Source: Brasenia schreberi (taxonomy: Eukaryota > Streptophyta > Magnoliopsida > Nymphaeales > Cabombaceae). Taken from it: a stretch of 64,000 bases of DNA. Positions 54,038-64,000 of the stretch are shown in pieces (the first letter of the stretch is position 1; every line of letters starts with the position of its first letter). The notes under the pieces are model-generated. The model searched no databases and was not told the DNA's origin. It saw nothing but the letters and a program-made list of their open reading frames with translations. Made by a program: the position numbers and the translations under genes. The stretch lies in the NCBI GenBank assembly GCA_036023115.1, contig JAYKKT010000091.1, forward strand, positions 33,231,001 through 33,295,000, given 5' to 3'.

Positions 54038-56496
54038 TCTTCTACTTTACCATTCGATCAAAGTAATCTGACACACTAATTTTCCTCCCACTTTTGTCGG
54101 GTTTTCCTAGTCATGTCATTTTATGATTGTTGTTGCAATCATTGCCCGTTGTGTGGTTTCTTACCTACACAATAATCAAATATATCTCAAACTCATGTTT
54201 GTAACATGTTTTGAGAAAAGTTCCTCTGCTATGCATTTAGTTAAGGAGTCTACCAACATATCTATAGTTGGCATGCATGAGATGGATATTTCCTTTCTCA
54301 TAACCATATCATGAACATAGTAGTATTTAACCATTATATACTTGCTTTTGGAGTTGTCCGCTCTACTTTTGAGTAGAGTAATTGATGCATTGTTATCAAA
54401 GTAAATGACAACTGGTTTGTCGGCTATGTCCAGCTTCAAATCATGTATGAAGCGACTTATCCATATATCACTTGTTGCAACCATATAACAAGCTACATAC
54501 TCAACGTTCTGTGTATGCAACACTACGTAACCCTATTTCTTACAAGCCCAAGAAATAGCTCCACCTTCAAATAGAAATATTTGTTCTCAAGTTGATTTGT
54601 TGTTATCTTTGCTCCTAGCAAAGTTAGCATCTGAGTATCCTACTACTTTTAGTTCATCTACTTGAAAACATAATTTTAAATCCTTTATTCTTTTAAGATA
54701 TCTTATAATCCTTTTTACAACTATCCAGTGCTGCCATCCAGGATTACTTTGACATCTGCTCACAAAACCAACAATGAAGATGATATTAGGTCTTGTACAT
54801 AACTTAACATATATGAAGCTACCCACAACTTGTGTATAAGGAACGTTTGGCTTATCGTCTCCTTCACCAAGATAATCAACCTTACTAAGTTTTACATCTT
54901 TCGCAACGGGTGTAGATGCAGACTTGCATTCACCCATTTTAAACCTTTTGAGGATATAATCAATATATCTCTCCTAACTTAGGCATAAGATTCTAAATTT
55001 CAAGAAATCTTTATACCGAGGATATATGATGCTTTCACCATATCATTCATTTCAAATCTTGAGTTTAATCATTACTTGGTTTTGATAATCATCTCATTGT
55101 CATTCTCAGTCAACAATATGTCATCTACATATAATGATAAGATGATAAAGTGGCTACCACAGTTTCAAACATAGACACAATGGTCAAGTTCATTAGCCAC
55201 AAACCCAAGTTCAATAATAACATTTTGAAAAGTTAAATACCATTGACGATGTGACTGTTTAAGGCCATATATGATTTTTTTCAATCTATATACTTTTATC
55301 TTCTTGTCCTTTAACTTTGCATCCTTCAAGATAATGCATATATATAATTTCATCTAAATCTTCATTTAGAAAAATAGTTTTTACATCTAACTGATATAAA
55401 TCAAAATCATAATATGCCGATATCGCCAAGATTATTCTTATGGATGCAAATTTTGTAACAGAAGAATATGTCTCAATATAATCTATCTCCTTTTTTAGTG
55501 AGAATCCCTTTGCAACCAGCCTTGCTTTAAACTTGTCAATTGATCCATCAACTTTATATTTCATTTTCAGAACCCATTTGCAGCTTATGACTTTTCTTTC
55601 TTTTAAAAAATCAACCAACTCTTAGACTTGATTTTTCTCAATGGATTCAATTTTCTCATCCATGACTTTCTCCCAGTCTATTTATTCAGATGAGTCAATA
55701 GCCTGCTGATAAGTCATATTATCAGTCAACTCATCTAAATCTATCGAATTGTATACTTCTTATGAAAGATAAGTATGATAATCCTTTAAGTAGGATGGTG
55801 CGGCCGTAAGTTTTTTATGTCCACTAAAAGTTTAGGTTGGTTTAAGAAGATCATATATATGTTTAAATGATTATTGATCTAGATATACTAAATCGTCAAC
55901 ATAGTCATCATTATTCTCAAGAATGTCATTCTTAGTATTCTCTAAGAATTCAACATCTCTCTACTCTCTATCAATCCATGGTCCTTATGATAAAAGCAAT
56001 ATCTTTTTGAGCCTTTAGGATATTCGATGAATATAAATCTAAAGGACCTGCTATCTAGCTTGTATCTAGATTGATAAAAGATCTTCACATGATCAAGGAT
56101 CCCACCTCTTGAGATGACCTAGGTTGGGTTTTCTTTCAAACCACATCTCATATGACGTATTGAATATAATTTTATATGGTATTCTATTGGGTATATAAAC
56201 AGTTGTACTTATTGCTTCTCCTTAAAATATCCTTGTTAGAGAGACATTTATTAACATTGACCTTGTCATGTTTAATACAGCCTTCTTATATCTTTCAACT
56301 ACACTATTTTGCTGAGGTATCTTGTGCATTGTATTTTGTTTTAAAATACCAAAGTTTTTATAGAATTTTAAAATTTGTATAGAGGTATACTCACCACCTC
56401 TATTTGATCTCAAGACTTTAATTGTATGCCCTAGTTGATTTTCAACTTCCTGCTTATATTCTTTTAATACTTCAAGTGCCTCATCTTTATGTGATA

Positions 56497-56558
<62 letters not shown>

Positions 56559-58090
56559 TGAGTAATCATCGATAAAGGTTATGAAAAAGACCTTTTCTCG
56601 ATGTGATCTTAATCTAAAGGGTCCACATGTAAATAATTTTCAACAGGGTTGTTGCCCTTGTTGTTTCTTTGAGATTTTTTTTTCATCATTTTTCCTTTTA
56701 TACAGGCTTTGCATTTACCAAAAGTGTTTTCCTTGAATCTTGAAAATAAGTAAAAGTTGGATAATTTTCTCAACTTTTTAAGACTTATGTACCTTAGGCA
56801 TTTATGTTATATATTCACATCAACACTAAAGGCACAATCAATATAAGCAGAACTTTCATTTTCATTGATATTTAATTTGAAAAAGTCATGTTTAACATCA
56901 AATTCTCTGAAGAAAAACACTCTCTCATGCTTCCCCATAGTCACTTTTTCATGAATAAATCTGAATTCAAAGCCCTTCTTAATTAAGAAAGGAACCAAAA
57001 CCAAATTGCGCTTTATAGTTGGTATAATCAATATATCAGTCACTACAATTGATTCTAAAGGACCCAATTCAAAAAAAATCTGAGAAAGTGTTATTTTTCA
57101 TGTATACCTGATGTTCTCTTGGTTTGAATTTCTTTAGATCCATTGCCCCTTCTTTGCTTTTTAATATGTCTCGTTGCTATAGAGTTAATTCACCAGCTAG
57201 TCACAAGGTCATCGAGGTATAAACATTCAGATATCACGCAGATTATATCATACTTCTCCAATTATTCGAGTTGCAAGGTGTTTTCATCATTCTTCTTGTT
57301 GCGATAAAATCCTCTTTTAGTGTCCTATTTTTTCATAATTAAAACACTTGACCAAAGAAGTAGTTTCTTACATTTTCTTAAAAGATTTATCATCCGTTTT
57401 ATTATTTTTGCCAAACTTTTTATTTAGTTTATTTCTTTTCTGGTTGGCTTTGGAGCTAGACCCTATCTCATCATATATTACTAGTAATTTTTCCCTTTTA
57501 TTTTTGTTCATGTGTTCTTGTTCAATTGCTAGTTTTAAGGACAATTTTAAAAGGCTTGTTTCAGGCCCTAGAGCAGTAGTGACTATATTTCATGATGGGG
57601 GAAGACTGTTCAGTATTGTGGATATCTGTATTGGTCATATGATGATTGATTTGGTTACAACTAAATCTCTTGTCATTACTAACATATGGTTCACATGTTC
57701 CACTATATTGTCTTCTTCTTTCATCTTATAAGAGTTGTACTTTTATAGCAATAATTGAACATGTAGTTTAGCTGTAGTGTCATACTTTATTATTATTGAT
57801 TCAAACAATTCTTTTGTGGTCTCATATTCTTCAAAGACCCTAATTAGATCATCTTCCACGTATGTTAACATGATAGTTTTTGCTATCGTGTAATATCTTA
57901 AAAATATTTTATATATTTCCTTTTGTTGCTCTTTGGTGTTAGGAGGTGGAAGACGCACAATTTCTCTTAATACATACTCTACACCTTCTAGTATAAGAGT
58001 CAACGATATTATTCTCTTCTACGTTTGAAAATTTAGACCGTTTAACTTTTCTGTATTTGCTAGTTTAGATACACATATTCTTGAATTCAT
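54037..58090 (-). pseudogene. Decayed Ty1/copia element E, gag-pol remnants
   Basis: The minus-strand order is conserved. Gag lies at 58090-57743 (VRLPPPNTKEQQKEIYK), gag-pre-integrase at 57067-56807 and integrase at 56569-56222 (QQNSVVERYKKAVLNM). Reverse transcriptase lies at 55618-55080 (ISCKWVLKMKYKVDGSID, intact YVDDILLTEN). RNase H is at 54937-54176 (GYSDANFARSK, ADKPVVIYFDNNAS). The integrase triad residue in LRSDRGG is asparagine (codon AAT, 56402-56404). Stops and frameshifts occur throughout. A long (AT)n tract (about 56498-56557) splits the integrase. No 5' LTR or primer site was found on its 5' side. The lineage differs from copia A-D. Confidence 0.82.
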
Positions 58091-58888
58091 TTTATTTGTT
58101 TGGCAAAATTAATGATCAGACAGTCTAAATGGAAAACATTTATCAAGCAACAAACAACAGATAACAAATTTTTAATTAACAGAATGCATAATATCCAACT
58201 ATTGAATTGAAAATAATTCATGGTAATTAAAACCAGTTTCATACATATTTTAAGTACCATTATTGAGTTTCTCTTAATTTGATTCTGTTATTATAAAATC
58301 AAACCGGGAACAAATCTGTAATTTTTTCCAAAAATTTGTATCACCAATAATTTTTCCAAACTATAAGGATAAACCAGTAATTTTATTTATCTATTCGGTT
58401 TTGTAATTTTTTAAAAAGACCAGGGGTAAAACAGTAAACTTGATATCTAAGTTTTTTGTAAAATTCATGACTAATCAAGGGTAAACTTTCGAATTCATAA
58501 ATTTTTAAAAAGATAAGGGCAACCTTGTCTTTTATCATAGTGGCAGAATTGTGAACCTTTTATTGGGTAAGGGAAGGAGAGTAATTTTCTGCCTCCTTTT
58601 GTCTTCTGCGTTCTATTGACGACCACTAATCGCTGGCCTTGTCTCTGCTCTTATGACTTTGGCTAATGGCTGGTCATTGACTTTGCTTCTTCCGGTTATT
58701 AAAATTACTTCTTCATATTAATAATGCATAAAAACAAGGCTTATTATTCAGAATTCAATTTCACAAAAGTTCTTACATTATACATTCACTATGACCATGT
58801 CGATTTTATGTTGAACGTGCGTACCTTTCTCCGGGACATATTTATAGAAATGTTGAATTCATCCATAATTATAAGTTTTCATGTATAT

Positions 58889-59302
58889 GTTAAGCCGAGA
58901 AACTTGTCATTCTCGGCAGTTTCACCCACGGAATAACTAGATCGATCATCTAGTTGTTTCTCGTTGGGGCTGTTATGGAACAAATTCGTAACAGTTGTTC
59001 TGTAACAGACGAATAAGGGCTCTAGAACAGAAAGCTCAACCTAGATATGGAAGGAGGAGTCAGGCGCTGCTCTAATAAATACAAAGTAGCCCATAAAAGA
59101 AATCATCCAAGAACAAGAAAGAAAGAAACCTTTCTGCGAAATCTGGTTGTGCGAAACCGGGAACACTCACAACCTCCTCTTATGTTCTTCGCCTTCAAAT
59201 ACAGAGGTTATCTGCTGCGTGACAAAAATCCATCAACAAAACTGCTCCAAAAATCCGAACTACTGAAAAAGTATGGTGAAGTCGTTGTCAGGATTCCAAC
59301 AC
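58889..59302 (+). repeat. LTR related to copia E in opposite orientation, with primer site
   Basis: It runs from TGTTAAGCCGAG to GGATTCCAACA, followed by CTGGTATCAGTACC, a variant tRNA-Met primer site. It is clearly the same LTR family as 53631-54037 but on the plus strand. About 250-550 bp of internal leader follows; no gag was found. Confidence 0.7.
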
Positions 59303-59314
59303 TGGTATCAGTAC

Positions 59315-59923
59315 CTCGTTACTTCCAATCAAAGGTACACTATTATGTTTTTTGTAAAGAGAAAAAAAAAAGAGAAAGACAAGAGGAGAAACTCCCTGTT
59401 CTGGTCAGAAAAGAATAGGTCATATGTCAGAAACCACTGTTCTGGTCAGAAAAGAATAGGTCATATGTCGGAAACCACAAACTGTGGCCTAAAACAGGCG
59501 CCAAGACAAGATCGGCCAGAAGTCGACCAAGATCGGTAAGAAAGCTAAGTCGAGCAGGTTCTACAAAAAATTAAAAAGCTTAACGAGAAGGCCATAAGAA
59601 GAAAGAGAGAAGGAGGCCAACAGCCAGTAACCGTATGCTCCTCGTACTTGAAAAATCCAGATTTAATGGTTATTGCATCTCATACTGATTTGTTAAGAGA
59701 ACTAACCTTTCGCGATGACTTTCAGCCTAATTAGAAGGTGTGCTTCTTGAAGGTTATGAAAAACCAACCCTATTACGTAAATTTAACAATCTCATATTAA
59801 TGGGTAATTGATATTGGTGCTTAAACTGCATATCGACGGAGATTTCCACAAAATGCCTCGAATCCTTTTTGCTTCAAGTAAAACTGGTAAAAGCTCGCTC
59901 TTCGTATAGGTGTGCACGAAGGT

Positions 59924-59968
<45 letters not shown>

Positions 59969-60522
59969 TGTGTAGATTCACTTTTGGGCCACATTCAATA
60001 CTTTTCCATTCCCCATGCTCCTCGATACTGAAACCTTCTCTACTTTTGGGCCACATGTTGAAGAGCCACAACCTCTAAGTCCATAAGATCTCCTCCTTGG
60101 CTACCTTCCACGAGAATCGCCTCTCTCTCTCTCTCTCACTCACACACAAGAAAAAGAGAATGAAGGAACGAGAGGATCATCAGTTCTTCTATGCAGCCAG
60201 TTAATGACAAACACAGTAATTAATGTTTGTATGCGTTTCAACTCTTTCCCAAGCTTCTTCTCTTTAATGCAGTAAAAATTGCACCAGGTGGGCAGGAGGA
60301 GTAGTTCAAAGAGATGCCATGTTTGGCAATGTATGGACTAATGCCACGCATCTGCATCGTCTCCCATTTTGGGCAAATGGATGACAAGATCCGACTTTGG
60401 TATTTTGGCAATATTCTTTTTTTCTAACATGATCTCATAATTGAACTTTCCCTTCCCGTTTTTTGTGCAGTGATGATTAGAGCTAGGGCACCTTGCGGGT
60501 CACAAGGTAACAAGTTAAATTG

Positions 60523-60526
<4 letters not shown>
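59315..60526. other. Leader of the LTR element and intergenic sequence
   Basis: A 41-bp tandem duplication lies at 59396-59436 and 59437-59477 (CTGTTCTGGTCAGAAAAG and following). (GA)n lies at about 59925-59965 and (CT)n at about 60120-60138. No gene is recognised. Confidence 0.5.

Positions 60527-60592
<66 letters not shown>
60527..60592. repeat. (AT)n(GA)n compound microsatellite
   Basis: About 36 bases of TA repeat are followed by about 30 bases of GA repeat, directly adjoining a hairpin MITE. Confidence 0.9.
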
Positions 60593-60593
<1 letters not shown>

Positions 60594-60596
<3 letters not shown>

Positions 60597-60798
60597 ATGC
60601 TAGCACACTTATATCAAACAAAACCATTTTTTGCCGACATATAGTTGAGATTTGAATATAAGTAAAAAAATACATGAGTACTTTTTGCAAATACACTTTA
60701 TTCACGGGAGTACTTTTACTTTTTAAATTTCAAATCTCAATCATCTATCACAAAAGATGTATAGTTAAGATATGTTTGAATATACAAACTAGCATATA
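60594..60798. mobile_element. Hairpin MITE 1 beside microsatellites
   Basis: The inverted ends are TATATGCTAG (60594-60603) and CTAGCATATA (60789-60798). Internal matching includes GTTGAGATTTGAA against the TTCAAATCTCAATC segment. It is flanked by (GA)n on the left and (CT)n(AT)n on the right. Confidence 0.6.
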
Positions 60799-60825
60799 TC
60801 AATTTCTCTCTCTCTCTCTCTCTCT

Positions 60826-60870
<45 letters not shown>

Positions 60871-60899
60871 TATATATATATATAGAAAGACACTCATAT

Positions 60900-61080
60900 A
60901 TTAGCAAATCCAAATAAATCTCAACCCCTATCTTTTGGTGTTGTTGAAATATGAATATCTAAAGTAAAAAGTATACTTTTAAGTAAACTTTATTCACGTG
61001 AACACTTTTGCTTTTAAATTTCAAATATTAACTATCTATCACAAAAAATGAATGATTGATATTTATTTAGATTTGCTAGT
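60900..61080. mobile_element. Hairpin MITE 2, related to MITE 1
   Basis: The ends TTAGCAAATCCAAATAAAT and ATTTATTTAGATTTGCTAG are inverted repeats. The interior (CTATCACAAAAAATGAATG, TTTATTCACG) resembles MITE 1. (AT)n tracts lie on both sides. Confidence 0.6.
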
Positions 61081-61126
61081 ACCTAACACTAACACTGCTA
61101 TCATATATAAATCTCTCTCTTTCTCT

Positions 61127-61130
<4 letters not shown>

Positions 61131-61216
<86 letters not shown>

Positions 61217-61236
61217 GGGATGGGAGTCTAGCACCT

Positions 61237-61271
<35 letters not shown>
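61131..61271. repeat. Long interrupted (AT)n tracts
   Basis: Two AT arrays (about 61131-61216 and 61240-61271) are broken by GTAT and by GGGATGGGAGTCTAGCACC. Confidence 0.85.
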
Positions 61272-61273
<2 letters not shown>

Positions 61274-61747
61274 TATTACCAATTTATCTTATCTTTTTAG
61301 GAAAATTCACTTCCTGATTATTGTAGGTTATCTAGGTTCAACTCTTTATCAGCTCACGTTGATTCACGACCTTAATCGAGTTGAACATGAACAATCTATA
61401 TTTGGATCGGCTTGACTGGTGAAACTAATGGGCTGGTTGTCTCGTCGTAACAACAAATCATATAACCATTTATCTTGTCCCTGTTTACATGTTCTTTTAG
61501 CCAATACAATGATATTCTTTTGAACATGACCTAAATTGAATACGAGCATGAGTCAAAACCAGCTCAAACAAGAGCGAAATTAACAAAAAAATAAAATTCA
61601 AACAAGTTTAAATTTAATCCAATAAAAAGCTGGCCAACATGTTTAAACTTAATAGTTCGTAAATACAGCACTGTGAGTTAGCTAGCCAATAGGGCTCTCC
61701 TATGCCTACTCTTAGGTGGCGAATTCAATTTTCAGGGAAAGCATGTA

Positions 61748-62430
61748 GGAATGTTCATGGGGTGGGACGGGAGGATCATGGTCCTTGTTTCCACCCTGCA
61801 TCCTCCAAGTTTCCCACGGGACCCCATTCCCGTGAAGAACCGCTTGATATTGTCAAGCTTTAAGAACCATGGCTAGGTTAGAATGGTACCATAGTTATAC
61901 CCAGTGGAGGATCTAGAAAATAGTTTTGGAGGGGGTGATGTACATATTTCATTGTGTTAGGGGGGCCAAGCTTGAATCTCAACCATATATTCACTGTAAG
62001 TCAAAATTTCAGGAGGGCGGCGGCTCTCCACCCCTCCATGTAGATCCGCCATTGGTGATACCATATTAAGGTGGTGAAACTACACATTTGAGTCAAGCAC
62101 AATGTACTATATTGGATATAACTTTGTAATTGTGTAGTGGACTGTATCAAGCACAACATACAAGAATACACTCTTAGAAGTAGAGCATTCCTTTTCATAA
62201 TTGTGTTACGGACTTCCTCTTTTTGTACTAAAGAAGTTTAAAGGAGTTGGGGCCGGGTTCGTGGAGCAGGGACTTACTATCCTCGTTGCTGCCTCAACCT
62301 TCGTTGGGGATTTTCTTGCTTCTCTTGTTCTCGACCTCAATACCCTTTTTCAACCCCACCCGAAATCCTTCCCATTCGGGACAGGTCCATGCATGGAGGA
62401 AGCAGGAGATCCCCTCCCTATTAACATCCC
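61748..62430. mobile_element. TA-flanked terminal-inverted-repeat element, 683 bp
   Basis: The ends GGAATGTTCATGGGG and the inverse of GGGATGTTAATAGGG lie between TA pairs (61746-61747 and 62431-62432). GGGACGGG/CCCATTCC-rich segments near both ends add further pairing. There is no coding region. Confidence 0.55.
61902..62054. mobile_element. Small hAT MITE, 153 bp
   Basis: The ends CAGTGGAGGATCTAG and the inverse of CAATGGCGGATCTAC are inverted repeats. The 8-bp flanks GTTATACC (61894-61901) and GTGATACC (62055-62062) match at seven positions. The CAGTGG(A/C)GGATCTA terminus and 8-bp duplication are hAT features. It is nested in the 61748-62430 element. Confidence 0.75.
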
Positions 62431-62480
62431 TAAGTGCATGCATGTGTACACCTGGTAAGCTTTGGCCTATCATTATAACT

Positions 62481-63235
62481 AAACAAACATAGTTCGTAAA
62501 TATATGAACACAACCTAACTTATATAGGAAATGAGCCAAACTCGAACTAATTCGTGTCCAAACCCAGATCTATTACCAACCAATACGACACATGAAATAG
62601 TGGATTTCCAGTAAAACAACTTATCGTGTCGTTTTATCTTGACCTGGTGAAACAGGACCCATGTGATTCTTTGCACACTCTTGTTGCTTTACTTATAGCA
62701 TGTAATTAAATGGTGGACACGAACTCAATCTATGTATGTGCAGCTGAATCTTGGGCATTGTTTACAGACAGAGGGAATGTTTGGAGAATGTAAACTTAGT
62801 CCGCAATAAATGAGGGAAACGTTTCAACAAAAAGAAGTCAATGCTTACTATTAAGATCTTACTAAGTTCGGACCAGGCACTTTGGTGCGGACTCTTGCCA
62901 GCCGTCCGTTTCGTTTGCAGGATAAAGCAACAATAAATGCTCTATCATATGGCATATTTTGTTTGGCATTAGCCAATTAAGATTAGAAAACTTCAGATTC
63001 GGACCTTTATCTTGCTCTAAATTACAAGTCAACTGCCAACTTTTCGCAATTTTAAATCCAAGCATAAGGTTTGGTCGTGAGTGTGAGCTTTGAGACAATG
63101 CTTTCAACTTATTAACTCTGTAATTTGATTCATCACAGTTCAAATAGTTGGGAACAAATTTAACTTTTTATTTTATGGACGATCTAGTCATGATTTGTCT
63201 CTTATCCTGAGCTGGTCATGCATGCATGTAACTTC

Positions 63236-63237
<2 letters not shown>
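62481..63237. other. Intergenic sequence, nothing recognised
   Basis: This is AT-rich sequence without conserved coding or clear repeat structure. Confidence 0.5.
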
Positions 63238-63282
<45 letters not shown>

Positions 63283-63283
<1 letters not shown>

Positions 63284-63513
63284 CTAGATTTAGAAAACCT
63301 TAAAAATAGAGAACCATAAAAAACCTATCACCTTTATCATTTGATTGATATGATAAATGGTAGAGATTTAAATTAAAAAATAAATATTTTTTGTATATTG
63401 TATTTAATCATTGAATGCTTTCTGTTTATCATCTCAACCATTCATCTCAAAGATGGAATGGTTGTGATGGATTCCTTGTGGTTCTTTATCTTTTGGGTTC
63501 CCTAAATATAGAC
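63283..63513. mobile_element. Hairpin MITE 3 inserted at an (AT)n tract
   Basis: The inverted ends CTAGATTTAGAAAACC and the inverse of GTCTATATTTAGGGAACCC pair, and so do ATAGAGAACCATAAAAAAC and the GTGGTTCTTTATC segment. The left flank is (AT)n (63239-63281) and the right flank CCATATATATAAT continues an AT tract. Confidence 0.6.
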
Positions 63514-63755
63514 CCATATATATAATTTGAGTTGGTTAAATTGTCGTAATTTACATTTGCACATTGTATTATGCAAGTTAATTGCTTGCTGGTGATTATA
63601 GCGGTTAACCACCATACTAAAACCACCACACACTGCTTTTGGGTGACATGAGTCCTTTCATACTTTTCTAAAGTCCCTTACAAATTTTGAAATTTCGCCC
63701 ATAACACCTAAAAGCAATGGGTGGGCAAGTGAAAATGTTGACAAGATCCCGTTTT

Positions 63756-63757
<2 letters not shown>

Positions 63758-63805
<48 letters not shown>
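63758..63805. repeat. (AT)n microsatellite
   Basis: This is a pure TA run of nearly 50 bases. The surrounding sequence (63514-64000) has no recognisable gene. Confidence 0.9.
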
Positions 63806-63806
<1 letters not shown>

Positions 63807-64000
63807 TGGTGATCTAATAAAAAGTGCATGCTGGCCTAACTAGGACGATTGTTGCATATCTAGTGAGAGAAGTAAAACCTATTATTTCCACAAAGGAACT
63901 TTCAAAAGTAAAACTTTTCCTTGAATCGAGCACAATGTAATTCACGAAGAAATTTGTATTTATTTAATAAAATAGGAATTATATGGTCTTCAGAGAGTAT

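Larger units (their letters stand above)
61640..62480 (+). mobile_element. SINE interrupted by a TA-flanked MITE
   Basis: The left part (about 61660-61747) reads GAGTTAGCTAGCC, GGGCTCTCCTATGCC and box-B-like GCGAATTCAATTTTC. The right part (62431 onward) has GCATGCATG and AAGCTTTGGCCTATCATT, matching the end of the SINE at 48419. The gap is the MITE at 61748-62430. Confidence 0.5.

Noticed and set aside
59869..60078. Open frames across the (GA)n tract (ERERERE or SLSLSL)
   Set aside because: Microsatellite translation only.
53575..63805. CRISPR-like or satellite arrays at the AT and GA tracts
   Set aside because: Simple dinucleotide microsatellites without spacers or longer units.

Overview
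The window is nuclear DNA of a flowering plant. It is AT-rich, has spliced exons with GT-AG introns, and is packed with Ty1/copia LTR retrotransposons primed from initiator tRNA-Met (TGGTATCA-type primer site), RTE-type LINEs with a (TTG)n tail, hAT elements, MITEs, tRNA-derived SINEs and long (AT)n/(GA)n microsatellites. The species cannot be fixed from the sequence.

The one clear host gene is on the minus strand. It encodes a secretory-pathway multipass protein of the TMEM8/PGAP6-like (DUF3522, CREST superfamily) type. Its first exon is at 47727-47931. Further exons lie at 18532-18640, 17520-17552, 17131-17199, 16263-17009, 15249-15778, 14992-15056, 14117-14196 and 13293-13397, all with matching splice phases from 17552 down. 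The remaining membrane exons must lie left of position 1, so the gene exceeds 48 kb. Almost all of that length is transposon-filled intron.

Left part (1-12051, inside the intron after the last visible exon): a 5'-truncated RTE LINE (1-2047); a nearly complete copia element with 349-bp LTRs and a GATTC target duplication (2389-7396); a 30-bp 'micro' LINE insertion with a 20-bp target duplication (8178-8207); and a chimeric RTE LINE with a 15-bp target duplication (8416-12036).

Middle (18641-47726, the first intron or introns): a copia deletion derivative (20255-24183) carrying a hAT MITE, then a four-level nest. The nest is an outer copia (24344-45842), containing a mosaic copia on the other strand (25884-41767), whose 3' LTR is split by an RTE LINE (25931-32398), which is itself split by an antisense copy of the same LINE (26404-29617). 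The mosaic copia also holds a 4.7-kb hAT element (32901-37630), and the outer copia holds a second copy of the hAT MITE (43755-44639).

Right part (48000-64000, upstream of the gene): no gene is recognised. It contains TA-flanked MITEs with a GGGGTGTTCATGG-like end, SINE copies, a decayed copia of another lineage (about 53631-58090), an oppositely oriented copy of that lineage's LTR (58889-59302), and hairpin MITEs beside or inside AT/CT microsatellites.

No transposon protein in the window is intact. Breaks include frameshifts, stop codons, and loss of reverse transcriptase or integrase catalytic aspartates.
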